Source: Planctomycetota bacterium
GTDB lineage: Bacteria; Planctomycetota; UBA8742; UBA2392
Length of the DNA stretch: 64,000 bases
Direction of reading: 5' to 3'
Assembly (NCBI GenBank): GCA_015075515.1
Contig: JABTUE010000001.1
Location: 558,001-622,000 of the forward strand
A program made the position numbers and the translations under genes. This document shows positions 26,387 through 35,256 of this stretch, in pieces (position 1 is the stretch's first letter; the number at the start of each line of letters is the position of its first letter). The notes below the pieces were generated by a model. The model saw only the letters and a program-made list of their open reading frames with translations. It had not been told where the DNA came from and did not search any database.

Positions 26387-28242
26387 GCGACGCCTCGCAA
26401 TCCAGTTCGCAGATCCAGCAGGAACTCCTGGCCGAGGTCCAGGCTGAACTTGCGCGCCGCAATACCTCGCAGGTTGCCCGCAAGCCCGAGCCGCCGCCGG
26501 TGGCCCCCGACGCGATTTCGCCGCTGGTGGCCTCGGCGCTGCTGACTTGTCTGGCGCTGCTGGCGGGCACGGGCATCGGGCTGGCGCTGGTGTACGCGCC
26601 GTCACCGGATGACGCCGCGGCGTCACTGGACTGGATGCAGCGTTCGGGCGTCGGCGCCTGGGTTCGCGCCATGCACTGGCACGGCGCGAACCTGATGGTG
26701 GCGCTGTGCGGCGCGTATCTGTTCTGGCTGGTCTGGCGCGGTCTGTACCGCCGGCCCGGCCAGGTGCGATGGTGGCGCTGCGGCGCGCTGGGCGCGCTGG
26801 CGCTGGCGTTTTACATGACCGGACAGTTTCTGCCCTGCGACCAGAATGCGCTGCACGGCACGGTAATCCGGCTGGGCTATCTGGCCGAGGCACCGCTTGC
26901 GGGCCCCTGGCTGCGCGAAATGGCCGCCGGCGGCTCCGAACCGGGCTTTGCGGCGCTGGCGCGCTTTCTGGCCCTGCATGTGATCGTGCTGCCGGCCGCC
27001 ACGCTGCTTCTGCTGCGCGGCCTGTGGGGCGACGCCCGCTATGCCGGCGGCGCCGGCCCCGTCATCGGCGTGGCGGCAACCGTCGTGGCGCTGGTGGCTT
27101 TGGCCGCGTTGTTTGTCGGCGCTCCGCTGGGCCTGGCCGGCAACCCCGGTGAACCCTTTCCCCAGGCGCGCCCCGAATGGTTCGGGCTGGCACTGTTCCT
27201 GCTGGTCAAGGCCGTGCCCGGCGGCACGGCCCAGCAGGCGGTGCTGTTTGTGCCCCCGGCTCTGGCGCTGGCGGCGCTGGGTGGCCTGCCCTTTGTTGAG
27301 ACCGCGGCCGCACAACCGGCGCGGCTGCACAAGCCCCTGCGCGTGGCGGCGCTGGTGTGCCTGGTGGCGGGTCTGATGCTGTCGCTGGTGGCAGTATGGG
27401 AGGATCACAAGCAGAAAGCCGGCTGGTTCACCCAGCCTGAACTGGACAAGCTGATGGCCCAGATCGGCCGGCGTAACGAGGCGCTGGGCCACTCCACCCA
27501 CCCGCTGCCGGCCAACGCCCACGCCGCGGCGCGCGATGCGCGGCTGCTGTCGGCGCGCCTGCGCGGGCTGTACGTGGCGGACATCGAGGAATCGCAAAAA
27601 GCTCAGTGGGACCAGTGGGCCACCGATATGGAATCGCTGGCTGACCGCATCATCACCACCACCGCCGAGACCGAACGCCGCAAGCTGCGGGCGCAATTGC
27701 GCCAGGTCTGCGCCGATTGCCATAAACTGCACGCCGACGAAGAAATCGCCCTGGAGCCCAAACTGCCCGCGCCTGTGGCCCGCCGCCCCGACCCGCCGCC
27801 CGAAACCCCGCCGGCGCGGCCGTTGCTGGATCCGGCCCGGCTGGCGGGCCTGGCGCCGCTGGCGATTGAAGCCCGCGACCTGCGCTCGACCCGCCGCCTG
27901 ATGAATCGCGCCAAGTTCCGGCTGCGCGACCTGATGCGCGCCGCCGGCGAAAGCGAAGGCGAACCCGAAGGCAGCCCCGAACAGCACTTTGTGGACCTGC
28001 GCGAGGCCGTGCGCCTGTTTGGCGCCAAATGGGACGACAACCAGGGCACGCACGCCGACAAGGCCGCCTGGGATCGTTACATGCGCGACCTTGGCGCGGC
28101 GCTGGACGGGCTCCGGGACGCCAAAACCGGCCCCGACGCCCGCGCCCGTTTTGCCGCCGTGGGCAAGGTCTGCGACGACTGCCACAACGCCGGCGACTGG
28201 GCCGAACCCTTCGAGTGGCAGTTCAGCGACCTGAAGCGCTGA
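26383..28242 (+). CDS. Cytochrome b fused to a C-terminal domain with two c-type haem motifs
   Basis: 619 residues from ATG 26383. The membrane half (about 45-340) is cytochrome b/b6-subunit IV: R-A-M-H98-W-H-G-A in helix B, GQFLPCDQNALHGTVI (the GxxLPWxQ-like loop), ARFLALH199VIVLPA in helix D, and P-E-W-F (264-267) of the Qo site. The second ligand expected 14 residues after each His is missing: position 112 is Tyr, 213 is Gly, with no His nearby. Only one b-haem pair is therefore visible. The soluble C-terminal half holds CADCH (443-447) and CDDCH (597-601), so two c-haems. Translationally coupled to the Rieske gene; no separate cytochrome c1 is present, so the fused haems may replace it. 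Confidence 0.88.
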   Translation: MSDASQSSSQIQQELLAEVQAELARRNTSQVARKPEPPPVAPDAISPLVASALLTCLALLAGTGIGLALVYAPSPDDAAASLDWMQRSGVGAWVRAMHWHGANLMVALCGAYLFWLVWRGLYRRPGQVRWWRCGALGALALAFYMTGQFLPCDQNALHGTVIRLGYLAEAPLAGPWLREMAAGGSEPGFAALARFLALHVIVLPAATLLLLRGLWGDARYAGGAGPVIGVAATVVALVALAALFVGAPLGLAGNPGEPFPQARPEWFGLALFLLVKAVPGGTAQQAVLFVPPALALAALGGLPFVETAAAQPARLHKPLRVAALVCLVAGLMLSLVAVWEDHKQKAGWFTQPELDKLMAQIGRRNEALGHSTHPLPANAHAAARDARLLSARLRGLYVADIEESQKAQWDQWATDMESLADRIITTTAETERRKLRAQLRQVCADCHKLHADEEIALEPKLPAPVARRPDPPPETPPARPLLDPARLAGLAPLAIEARDLRSTRRLMNRAKFRLRDLMRAAGESEGEPEGSPEQHFVDLREAVRLFGAKWDDNQGTHADKAAWDRYMRDLGAALDGLRDAKTGPDARARFAAVGKVCDDCHNAGDWAEPFEWQFSDLKR

Positions 28243-28263
28243 CAACGCGCAATGGCACCGACT

Positions 28264-29403
28264 CTATCGGCGCGCCAGTGCCCCGGCCGCCATGTCGTGA
28301 AAGCGCCGGAACAGGTGCAGGCTGTCGTGCGGGCCGGGGCTGGCCTCGGGGTGGTACTGCACGCTGAAGACCGGTTTGTGCCTGTGGCGGATGCCGCTGA
28401 CGGTGTTGTCGTTGATGTTCAGGTGCGTGATTTCGACTTCCGGCGGCAGTGACTTGGGGTCGGTGGCAAAGCCGTGGTTCTGGCTGGTGATCTCGACCAT
28501 GCCCGTGGCCAGTTCCTTGACCGGGTGGTTGGCCGCGTGGTGGCCGAACTTGAGCTTGTAGGTGCGGCCGCCCATGGCCCAGGTCAGCAACTGGTGGCCC
28601 AGACAGATGCCGAAAATCGGCAGCCCGGCGTCCATCAAGCCTTTGACTGTCTCGATCGCATAACCCAGCGCCGCCGGATCACCGGGGCCGTTGCTCAAAA
28701 ACACCGCGTCGGGCCCCCAGGCCAGCACTTCCTGCGCCGTCACCGTGGCGTTGAACACCCGCACCTGAAACCCGACCTGCACCAGACAGCGCAGAATGTT
28801 GCGCTTGGCCCCATAGTCAATCGCCGCGCACTTCATGCGCGGCTGGCCCGGCTTCAACACACCGGTTTCCGCAAACGCCGAAGCGTAGCCTTCGTTCATG
28901 TCCCAGGCCGGCCGGTTGCTGACCACCTTGACCAGGTCCTGGCCTTCCATGGTGGGGCTGGCCTTGACTTCGGCCAGCAGGGCTTTGGCGTCGGTGTCGG
29001 GCGCGATCACGCCGCGCATGGCGCCGTGCGTGCGCAGATGCAGGGTCAGGGCGCGGGTGTCCACGCCGTCAATGGCGGGCACGCCGTGGTGGCGCAGAAA
29101 GGCGTCAAGGCTTTGCTCGCTGCGGCAGTTGCTGACCATGCTGGACAGTTCGCGGCATACAAAACCCGCCAGCCAGGGTTTTTCGCACTCGTCGTCTTCG
29201 GGATTGATGCCGTAGTTGCCGATCTGGGTGGCCGTCATGGTGACGATCTGGCCGGCATAGCTGGGGTCGGTAATGATTTCCTGGTATCCGGTCAGGGCGG
29301 TGTTGAACACGACTTCGCCAAAACCCCTGGCACCGGAACCAAAAAGGCGGCCGCGAAAGGCGCGGCCGTCTTCAAGCAGGAGCATGCCCGTTGGTCTGTT
29401 CAT
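28264..29403 (-). CDS. carA: Carbamoyl-phosphate synthase small (glutaminase) subunit
   Basis: 379 residues. The N-terminal carA domain (LLEDGRAFRGRLFGS, GEVVFNTALTGYQEIITDPSY) is followed by a class I glutamine amidotransferase. Its nucleophile Cys is in GICLGHQ, and the catalytic His-Glu pair is in QYHPEASPGPHD. It hydrolyses glutamine and channels ammonia to CarB for arginine and pyrimidine synthesis. No carB is adjacent. The ATG at 29403 overlaps the 3' end of the GT87 gene by 32 nt; ATG 29385 is an alternative. Convergent with the cytochrome b gene, 21 nt apart. Confidence 0.95.
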   Translation of the reverse strand: MNRPTGMLLLEDGRAFRGRLFGSGARGFGEVVFNTALTGYQEIITDPSYAGQIVTMTATQIGNYGINPEDDECEKPWLAGFVCRELSSMVSNCRSEQSLDAFLRHHGVPAIDGVDTRALTLHLRTHGAMRGVIAPDTDAKALLAEVKASPTMEGQDLVKVVSNRPAWDMNEGYASAFAETGVLKPGQPRMKCAAIDYGAKRNILRCLVQVGFQVRVFNATVTAQEVLAWGPDAVFLSNGPGDPAALGYAIETVKGLMDAGLPIFGICLGHQLLTWAMGGRTYKLKFGHHAANHPVKELATGMVEITSQNHGFATDPKSLPPEVEITHLNINDNTVSGIRHRHKPVFSVQYHPEASPGPHDSLHLFRRFHDMAAGALARR

Positions 29404-30691
29404 GAGCGGCGGAGTATAGGCCGCGCGCGTCGTCGCGCAACGGCGCGGGGCGCAGGGTTATCCACATTCCCAGCGCCCACAGCGCCAGCAGCGCCAGCGT
29501 CGGCGTGCCCCACGCGCCCATGTGCGCCAGCGGCGCCCAGGCTTCGTTGATCGGCGCCCAGGCCAGCAGAACCAGCCCCGCCGGCACGGCCCAGACCAGC
29601 GGCATGCGCGCCACACGCGCGTACAGCGGCGCCAGCAGAATGGCCGCCGCGCACATGTGGTGCGGCCAGAACAGCAGGTTGCCGAACATCGCGGCCATCA
29701 GCGCCAGCCCCGCGGCCATGGCCCGGCGCTGCGGGTCATGCCGGGCCCGCCAGGCCGCCCCCAAAGCGCCCAGCCCCATCAGCGCTGCCAGCGCCAGCCC
29801 GCCCCAGCGCGCCAGCGGCACAGGCAGGGCGGCCACCAGCGGGGCCTCGCCGGGCAGGGCATAGCTGACGCGCCCGCCCCGGCCGAACCAGCGCTGCCAG
29901 GTCGCGGGCAGCCCGTTGTTGGGGGCACGGATGCCGCCCAGCGCGTCAGTGTTCTGGGTTTTCACGCGCGGCGCGGCCACGCTGTCGGCGTATTCGCGGC
30001 TGAGCTGCACGTTGCGTTCCAGCCCGGCCCACAGGCCGTGCGCCGGCACCGCCCACACCAGCGGCGCCAGCCACAGCGCGCCACACAGGCCGGCCACGGC
30101 CAGCGCGGGCTTGAAGCGGCCCTGTACCACCAGCACCGCGATCAGCACCACCGGGATCACCTTGACGTGTACCGCCGCCGCCAGCAGCAGCGCCCCGCGC
30201 CCCGTGCGGCCCTGTTCCAGCCACAGCCAGCCCCAGCACACCAGCGCCGCCACCAGCAGGTTCACCTGGCCCTCGACCAGGTTCATCCACAGCGCGCCCC
30301 ACAGGCACGCCAGCAGAAACAGCGCCGGCCCGCGCCGCTGCTGCAGACCGGCCAGCCGTCGCGCGCCCTCAAATGACGCGTACAGCAACGCAAGCTGGCA
30401 CAGCGTCCAGACCGCGTAGCCCGCCCAGCGCGGCAGCCACGTCAGCGGAGCAAACAGCGTGGCAAAGAACGGCGGGTAAATGAAATAGCCCACGCTGTTG
30501 GCCGGGTCGGTGGCCGAGGCGTACAGGTCGGCCCCGCCGGCACGCATGCGCGTGCCGGCCTCCCAGTACACGGCGATGTCCAGCGACTGGCGCGTCCACC
30601 ACCACTGCATGGCAACGCACAGCCCGACCAGCATGGCCAGCGCCGCAAGCAGGGCAAAGGTCGGCAGCTCGTCTTTAAAGGACTTGGCCAA
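29372..30691 (-). CDS. GT87-type membrane glycosyltransferase (DUF2029)
   Basis: 439 residues from a TTG at 30691, chosen because it lies 13 nt after the upstream stop and begins LAKSFKDELPTFALL just before the first membrane helix; the open frame upstream overlaps the HEAT lipoprotein and is arginine-rich nonsense. About ten membrane helices are visible. The periplasmic segment D-I-x-V-Y-W-E-A-G (DIAVYWEAGTRMRAG) and YPPFFATLFAPLTWLP are characteristic of GT87 polyprenol-phosphate-mannose-dependent mannosyltransferases. It probably transfers a sugar from a lipid carrier to an envelope glycan. Placed between a lipoprotein gene and carA on the minus strand. Confidence 0.82.
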   Translation of the reverse strand: MAKSFKDELPTFALLAALAMLVGLCVAMQWWWTRQSLDIAVYWEAGTRMRAGGADLYASATDPANSVGYFIYPPFFATLFAPLTWLPRWAGYAVWTLCQLALLYASFEGARRLAGLQQRRGPALFLLACLWGALWMNLVEGQVNLLVAALVCWGWLWLEQGRTGRGALLLAAAVHVKVIPVVLIAVLVVQGRFKPALAVAGLCGALWLAPLVWAVPAHGLWAGLERNVQLSREYADSVAAPRVKTQNTDALGGIRAPNNGLPATWQRWFGRGGRVSYALPGEAPLVAALPVPLARWGGLALAALMGLGALGAAWRARHDPQRRAMAAGLALMAAMFGNLLFWPHHMCAAAILLAPLYARVARMPLVWAVPAGLVLLAWAPINEAWAPLAHMGAWGTPTLALLALWALGMWITLRPAPLRDDARGLYSAAHEQTNGHAPA

Positions 30692-30704
30692 GCGTCCCCG
30701 GTAA

Positions 30705-31433
30705 TCAGCTTTCCGGCAGCCGGGCGATCCGCACCGCCCACCAGGCCAGGTGCGGGGCAAGTTCGTCGCTCTGGGCGCGGTGGCGCGCGGCTTCTTCGGG
30801 CGGCACGTTGCACAGCCGCGCCAGCCCCGCCAGCACGCGGTCCAGAAGCCCCTTGTCGCTGGCGTCCACGCCCGGTTCGCCACGGTCGCCGTCAAGATCC
30901 GCCGCCAGGCGCGATGCCACATCATGCAGCGCCGAAGCACCCAGGCGCGTGCCCACCTGAATCAGGCTGTTGACCATGGCCACACGCACCAGAAATTCGC
31001 GCTCGTACAGGCGGCCGGTCTCGTCGCGTTCGAACACCAGCCGGTCGCGCAGCCGCCGCGTCACGGTTTCGCGCCGGGGGTCGGCGCGGTCAAAACGCAG
31101 CTTGCCCAGGGCAATCGCGCACTCCATGCGCACCATCAGGTTCTCGTCGGCCAGCGGCCCGGCCAGGGCATCCAGCAGCGGCTCGGTGTCGTCGGGGTCG
31201 GCCAGATTGCCAAGGCCCTGGGCGGCGCTGGCGCGCAGGTGCGGGTCCACCGCCGGGCGCGTCTGGCCCTGGCCCAGCAGGTTCGTCCGCAGCCGCGCGC
31301 GCAGGGCGTCGCGGTTTTCGGGCGCCACGGTCTCAACCTCGCGGCGCATGGCCTCGCGCTCTTCGGCCGGGACGTTGCGGCACCCCGCCGTCGCCAGAAC
31401 CGCCAGAATCATGACCGCCGCAACACCGCGCAT
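30705..31433 (-). CDS. HEAT-repeat lipoprotein
   Basis: 242 residues. An 18-residue signal peptide ends in a lipobox (LATAGC), so the mature protein is probably a lipid-anchored envelope protein. The rest has HEAT-like helices (HLRASAAQGLGNLADPDDTEPLLDAL, MVRMECAIALGKLRF). A second helical part is less regular. No enzymatic motif is seen. First gene of a minus-strand unit with the GT87 transferase and carA; the 154-nt gap to the divergent 31588 gene carries the promoters of both. Confidence 0.8.
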   Translation of the reverse strand: MRGVAAVMILAVLATAGCRNVPAEEREAMRREVETVAPENRDALRARLRTNLLGQGQTRPAVDPHLRASAAQGLGNLADPDDTEPLLDALAGPLADENLMVRMECAIALGKLRFDRADPRRETVTRRLRDRLVFERDETGRLYEREFLVRVAMVNSLIQVGTRLGASALHDVASRLAADLDGDRGEPGVDASDKGLLDRVLAGLARLCNVPPEEAARHRAQSDELAPHLAWWAVRIARLPES

Positions 31434-31587
31434 GGCCGGATTGTGGCCGCCACGCGCCCTGCGTCAAGGCGCATAACCGGCGCCAGCGTTGCCAAAACGC
31501 AAACCGGCCTTTACTCGGCGCCGCCGTACCGGCCCTCCGCGCGGTACCATAAAGGAAGCCCCTTGTGTCCCGGTCTGAGGAAATCCC

Positions 31588-33417
31588 ATGAAGCCGTTCT
31601 TCCGAATGGGCGCCGCTGCGTTGACGGCCGCCCTGCTGCTTGCGGGCAGCGTGAACTCCCAGAACCAGCCCGACGAAGGCGACGAGCCGCAAGCGCCACC
31701 GCCAGTACTGCTGGAATACGACCTGCACGGCCTTTCGCGCACCGGCCTTGAAATCGCCCGCGCGCCCGGCATGTCCCGCGACCAGTTGGCCCCCGATCGC
31801 CTGTTCGGCGTTACCCCCGACCGCGAAACCCACCAGTGGTCGTTGCGCGAATCCGGGCGCGAGGCCTGCTGCTGGGACGAACCGGCCGAAGCGCTGGAGG
31901 CCCTGGCCAACTTCTGCTCGTTTGACGAATCCTGGGAACTCCGTCGTCTGGACGAAAACAGCCACCGCTGCGCACTGGTGGCGCCCCAGGTTCTGCATGA
32001 CCGCGTGCGCTGGGCCCTGGGGGCGCTGCGCAACCTGGCCTCGATCCGCGTGAACCTGCACGTGCACCGGCTGGCCAACACGCCCGACAGCACCGTTCTG
32101 GGCGCCAGGGCCGCGGCCGAACTGGCCCGCGGCGCGCGTCTGGTGGGCGCCGCCAGCACCGGCCTGGGCGACCCGATTCTGCTGCAGCAGACCGGGGCAA
32201 CCACCTATGTGGCCGACTACGACGCCAATACCGCCGCCGGCGCCGGCGGGCACAACCCCGTAACGGCCACCCTGAGCACCGGCGAAGAATTCGTGGCCGG
32301 GGCGATTGTGCTGAACGACGGGCGGCTGTGGGTGCAGGGCTGGCACGCCGTGCGCAAGCTGGAATCCATGCGCAAGCTGAACAGCGTGGCCGGCGAAATC
32401 GAACTGCCCACAGCGACCTACAGTTACACGCCGGTATCCGCCATCATTGAAAACGGCGGCGCGGCGGTGATGGATGCCGGGCCGTCCGGGCGCTTTCTGC
32501 TGACCGCCACCGCCGGCGGAACCGTGCCCGACACGCGTCTGGATTGCGGCAACGGCCGCGAGTTGCGGCTGATCAACGCCACCGGCGTCCTGCGCGGCCA
32601 CGCCATGGGCTCGCGCTGGCTGATGACGCCCAACACCCAGGAGGCCATGCACGACACGATCTTCCACCAGATTCACCTGGACGAAGAATACGTGGACGGC
32701 CCTTACAACGACGCCGCCATGGTGGCCCAGGACCGGCTTGAGGGCCTGACCTGGGGCCAGGACCTGTACGTGGTCGGGCCGCTGCTGGGCGTCAAGACCG
32801 ACCCCGAGGACGCCGAACTGGCCGCCAGCCGCCAGGCCTTTGACCGCGCCCTGGCCGAGGTGTGCCGCGTGCGCGACACGGTGGGGCTGCGGGCCCGGGC
32901 CGTGCGTGTTCCCGCCACCGCCGCGCTGGGCGCGGGGTTGCTCAACGGAACACCCACCGCCACCGACCTGGCCGACCTGGACGCTGTGGCCGGCCGTGTG
33001 GTGGTGACCGACCGCCTGCTCAGCAACGGCATTGACCAGAACATGGACCTGCTGGACACCCGCGCCATGGCCATGCTGCACGGCTATGACTCCCAGACCG
33101 CCACCGAGATCATGCTGCATGACCCGGCCGTGCGTTCGCTGCTGCTGGGGGCCCAGCTTCGCTGGGTCGCGCGCGAGGCCGCCGACGGCGCGATCACGCT
33201 GGAAATGCGCGCCGGCGTCACCGTGGGCAGCCAGCAGTTCGATGCCGTGCCGGTGCAACTGGCGGGCAAGCCGTTTGTGGTTGAACGTTCGCGCAGCAAC
33301 CTGGTGCAGGCCCGGTTCGGGGCCGAACTCAAGCCCGGCCAGAGCCTGTCGCACATCGTGCCCGGCGGCGGCACCGGCGACGAGCTGCTGGTTCTGGTGG
33401 TCACGCGCGTGCGTTGA
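31588..33417 (+). CDS. Secreted protein of unknown function, weakly secretin-like C-terminus
   Basis: 609 residues with a clear signal peptide (about 1-24, MKPFFRMGAAALTAALLLAG). I do not recognise a named family. The C-terminal quarter (ITLEMRAGVTVGSQQFDAVP, SLSHIVPGGGTGDELLVLVV) has the beta-strand and G-rich rhythm of the terminal secretin region, and RIRVNLHVHRLAN earlier resembles an N-domain strand, but no convincing secretin signature is visible. About seven Cys are scattered. A good Rho-independent hairpin at 33436-33459 follows the stop, and the gene stands alone between divergent and unrelated genes. Confidence 0.75.
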   Translation: MKPFFRMGAAALTAALLLAGSVNSQNQPDEGDEPQAPPPVLLEYDLHGLSRTGLEIARAPGMSRDQLAPDRLFGVTPDRETHQWSLRESGREACCWDEPAEALEALANFCSFDESWELRRLDENSHRCALVAPQVLHDRVRWALGALRNLASIRVNLHVHRLANTPDSTVLGARAAAELARGARLVGAASTGLGDPILLQQTGATTYVADYDANTAAGAGGHNPVTATLSTGEEFVAGAIVLNDGRLWVQGWHAVRKLESMRKLNSVAGEIELPTATYSYTPVSAIIENGGAAVMDAGPSGRFLLTATAGGTVPDTRLDCGNGRELRLINATGVLRGHAMGSRWLMTPNTQEAMHDTIFHQIHLDEEYVDGPYNDAAMVAQDRLEGLTWGQDLYVVGPLLGVKTDPEDAELAASRQAFDRALAEVCRVRDTVGLRARAVRVPATAALGAGLLNGTPTATDLADLDAVAGRVVVTDRLLSNGIDQNMDLLDTRAMAMLHGYDSQTATEIMLHDPAVRSLLLGAQLRWVAREAADGAITLEMRAGVTVGSQQFDAVPVQLAGKPFVVERSRSNLVQARFGAELKPGQSLSHIVPGGGTGDELLVLVVTRVR

Positions 33418-33435
33418 AACGCCGCACGGAACGCA

Positions 33436-33459
33436 ACGGGGGCCGCGTGCGGCCCCCGT
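33436..33459 (+). terminator. Rho-independent terminator
   Basis: ACGGGGGCC-GCGTGC-GGCCCCCGT with TTT after it, 19 nt downstream of the stop of the 31588 gene. Confidence 0.8.
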
Positions 33460-33471
33460 TTTCGTTGGCGC
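33450..33471. repeat. 22-bp direct repeat, left copy
   Basis: CGGCCCCCGTTTTCGTTGGC plus GC, overlapping the right arm and T-run of the terminator after the 31588 gene. Identical to 37534-37555, so the repeat-protein gene lies between two exact copies. Confidence 0.8.
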
Positions 33472-33519
33472 AGTGGGCCAAAAACACGACATTGGCCATG
33501 TGCGATTGCGCGCTTCGTC

Positions 33520-33548
33520 TTGCGCACCACTGACCGTGGTACTATGAC
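33520..33548 (+). promoter_or_regulatory. Probable sigma-70-type promoter with internal inverted repeat
   Basis: TTGCGC - 17 nt - TATGAC upstream of the repeat-protein gene. The spacer contains the perfect inverted repeat ACCAC-TGACC-GTGGT (33526-33540), a possible operator. Confidence 0.5.
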
Positions 33549-33597
33549 ATAACCATTACATAGCTTTGCTTCATACCGCGCACCGTCGAAAGCCCGT

Positions 33598-33622
33598 GGG
33601 GACTGGCTTCGGCGGCAGCCCC
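33598..33622 (+). promoter_or_regulatory. Leader hairpin with UUCG loop before the ribosome-binding site
   Basis: GGGG-A-CTGGC-TTCG-GC-GG-CAGCCCC folds as a bulged stem closed by C(UUCG)G. The double GGAGG at 33625-33632 follows immediately, then ATG 33637. It could set mRNA stability or translation. Confidence 0.45.
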
Positions 33623-33636
33623 TTGGAGGAGGCGTC

Positions 33637-34959
33637 ATGAAGACGTTCTTGGCATTTGTGCTTGCTGTTCTGGGTGGAACACTCGCGGCGCAAACTTGGG
33701 CCATGCAACAGGCGGACCCAACAACCACAGGCGGTCAAACCTATTCCGGTGGCGGCTGGAACCTGGGGTATCACTTTAACTGCAACGCCAGCAACGTCAC
33801 CGTAACCCATCTGGCCGCGTGCTCGCCCTCTGCCGGCACACGCATTGTCACGCTTTGGGACAGCACGACCCAGGGCGTGATCGGGCAAGTCACCACCGCC
33901 AATGGCGCGGCGGGTGCATGGCGCACTGGCGCGTTGGCCACACCGGTGACACTGGTAAACGGCCGTAACTACGTGGTCGCCGTGCTGACAGACACCACTC
34001 ATGGCTACTATGGCATCACAAACACTGCCAATGCTGTTTGGCATCCCACCAGCGGGCCTATCTTGCACCAGGGTGATAAGTGGGTTAGCACGACCAACCC
34101 CAATACCTATCCCACCAGTTCCAGCGGCGCAAGCTGGTGGCACTTCGGTCTTGCGGATATCGGCTATACGACCGGCCCTGCCGTTTCCGCTTCAACCAAT
34201 TCCATTAACCTGGGCACAACCCCCCAAGGCACACCCGGCACGGCGGTCAGCTACACAATATCGGGGTCTCAGCTTTCCACGTTCACGACCATCACCGCGC
34301 CTACGGGCGTAAACGTCAGTTTCAGCCAGTCCAGTGGCTATGCGCAGTCCATTCAATACAACACATTCCCCAGTTATACCAACGTTACAATCTGGGCCCG
34401 CCTGACCGGCGCGACGGCCGGCACAGTGACGGGCAACATCACCCACACCAGCACCGGTGCCACGAGTGCCAACGTGGCGGTCAGCGGCACGGTGACGGGC
34501 CCCACAATCAGTACCTCGACCAGTTCGCTGAACCTGGGCAGCACGCCCCAGGGCACGCCCGGCAGCGCCGTCAGCTACACGGTTTCGGGCTCGGCGCTGA
34601 CCGGCCCCACCACGATCACCGCGCCCGCCGGCGTTGAGGTCAGCTTCAGTTCCTCCACCGGCTTTACCAACGCCATCACGATCAACACCTGGCCCACCTT
34701 ACACCAACACGCGGTGTACGCGCGCCCTGATCGGCACCACCGCCGGCACGGTCAGCGCTACGGCAACATCACCCACGCCAGCTCCGGCGCCACCGTCAAC
34801 GTCGCCGTCACCGGCACGGTCACGCCGCCCACGATCACGCCCCTCAACCGGCGCGATCAACCTGGGCAGTACGCCCCAGGGCACACCAGGCAGCGCCGGC
34901 TACAATTCCTGGGCTCAGCGCTTTCCGGCGCCACCGATCACCGCGCCCACCGGCGTTGA
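33637..34959 (+). CDS. N-terminal open fragment of the repeat protein
   Basis: ATG 33637 with GGAGG 8 nt upstream. In-frame sense lasts to about 34690, covering the signal peptide, DUF4082-like domain and the first Ig-like units; residues after about 352 (HQHAVYARPDRHHRRHG onward) are mostly out of frame, with a brief return to sense near ITHASSGATVNVAV. Confidence 0.7.
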   Translation: MKTFLAFVLAVLGGTLAAQTWAMQQADPTTTGGQTYSGGGWNLGYHFNCNASNVTVTHLAACSPSAGTRIVTLWDSTTQGVIGQVTTANGAAGAWRTGALATPVTLVNGRNYVVAVLTDTTHGYYGITNTANAVWHPTSGPILHQGDKWVSTTNPNTYPTSSSGASWWHFGLADIGYTTGPAVSASTNSINLGTTPQGTPGTAVSYTISGSQLSTFTTITAPTGVNVSFSQSSGYAQSIQYNTFPSYTNVTIWARLTGATAGTVTGNITHTSTGATSANVAVSGTVTGPTISTSTSSLNLGSTPQGTPGSAVSYTVSGSALTGPTTITAPAGVEVSFSSSTGFTNAITINTWPTLHQHAVYARPDRHHRRHGQRYGNITHASSGATVNVAVTGTVTPPTITPLNRRDQPGQYAPGHTRQRRLQFLGSALSGATDHRAHRR

Positions 34960-35256
34960 GGTCAAAGCCAGCCAGTCCAGCATGGTTACGCCAGTCCATC
35001 CAGCATTCCACTTTCCCCAGCTACCCAACCTCACGATCTGGGCGCGCCCAGCCGGCACCAGCGCCATGATCGTTTCGAGGCAACATCACCCACGTCGCGC
35101 GGCAGCGCCTCGGGTAACGTTGCCGTCAGCGGCAACACCTGGCTGCCACCGCCAACCCCACCAGCCTCAACCCTGGTCCCGGTTCCACCTGCAGCGTGGG
35201 CACGCCCAGCACGCCCAGAGCTATGACCTGACCGGCGCCGGGCTGGTCTCAACACC

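Noticed and set aside
29458..29466. Exact DnaA box TTATCCACA
   Set aside because: Single copy inside the GT87 coding sequence; one 9-mer is not evidence of an origin.
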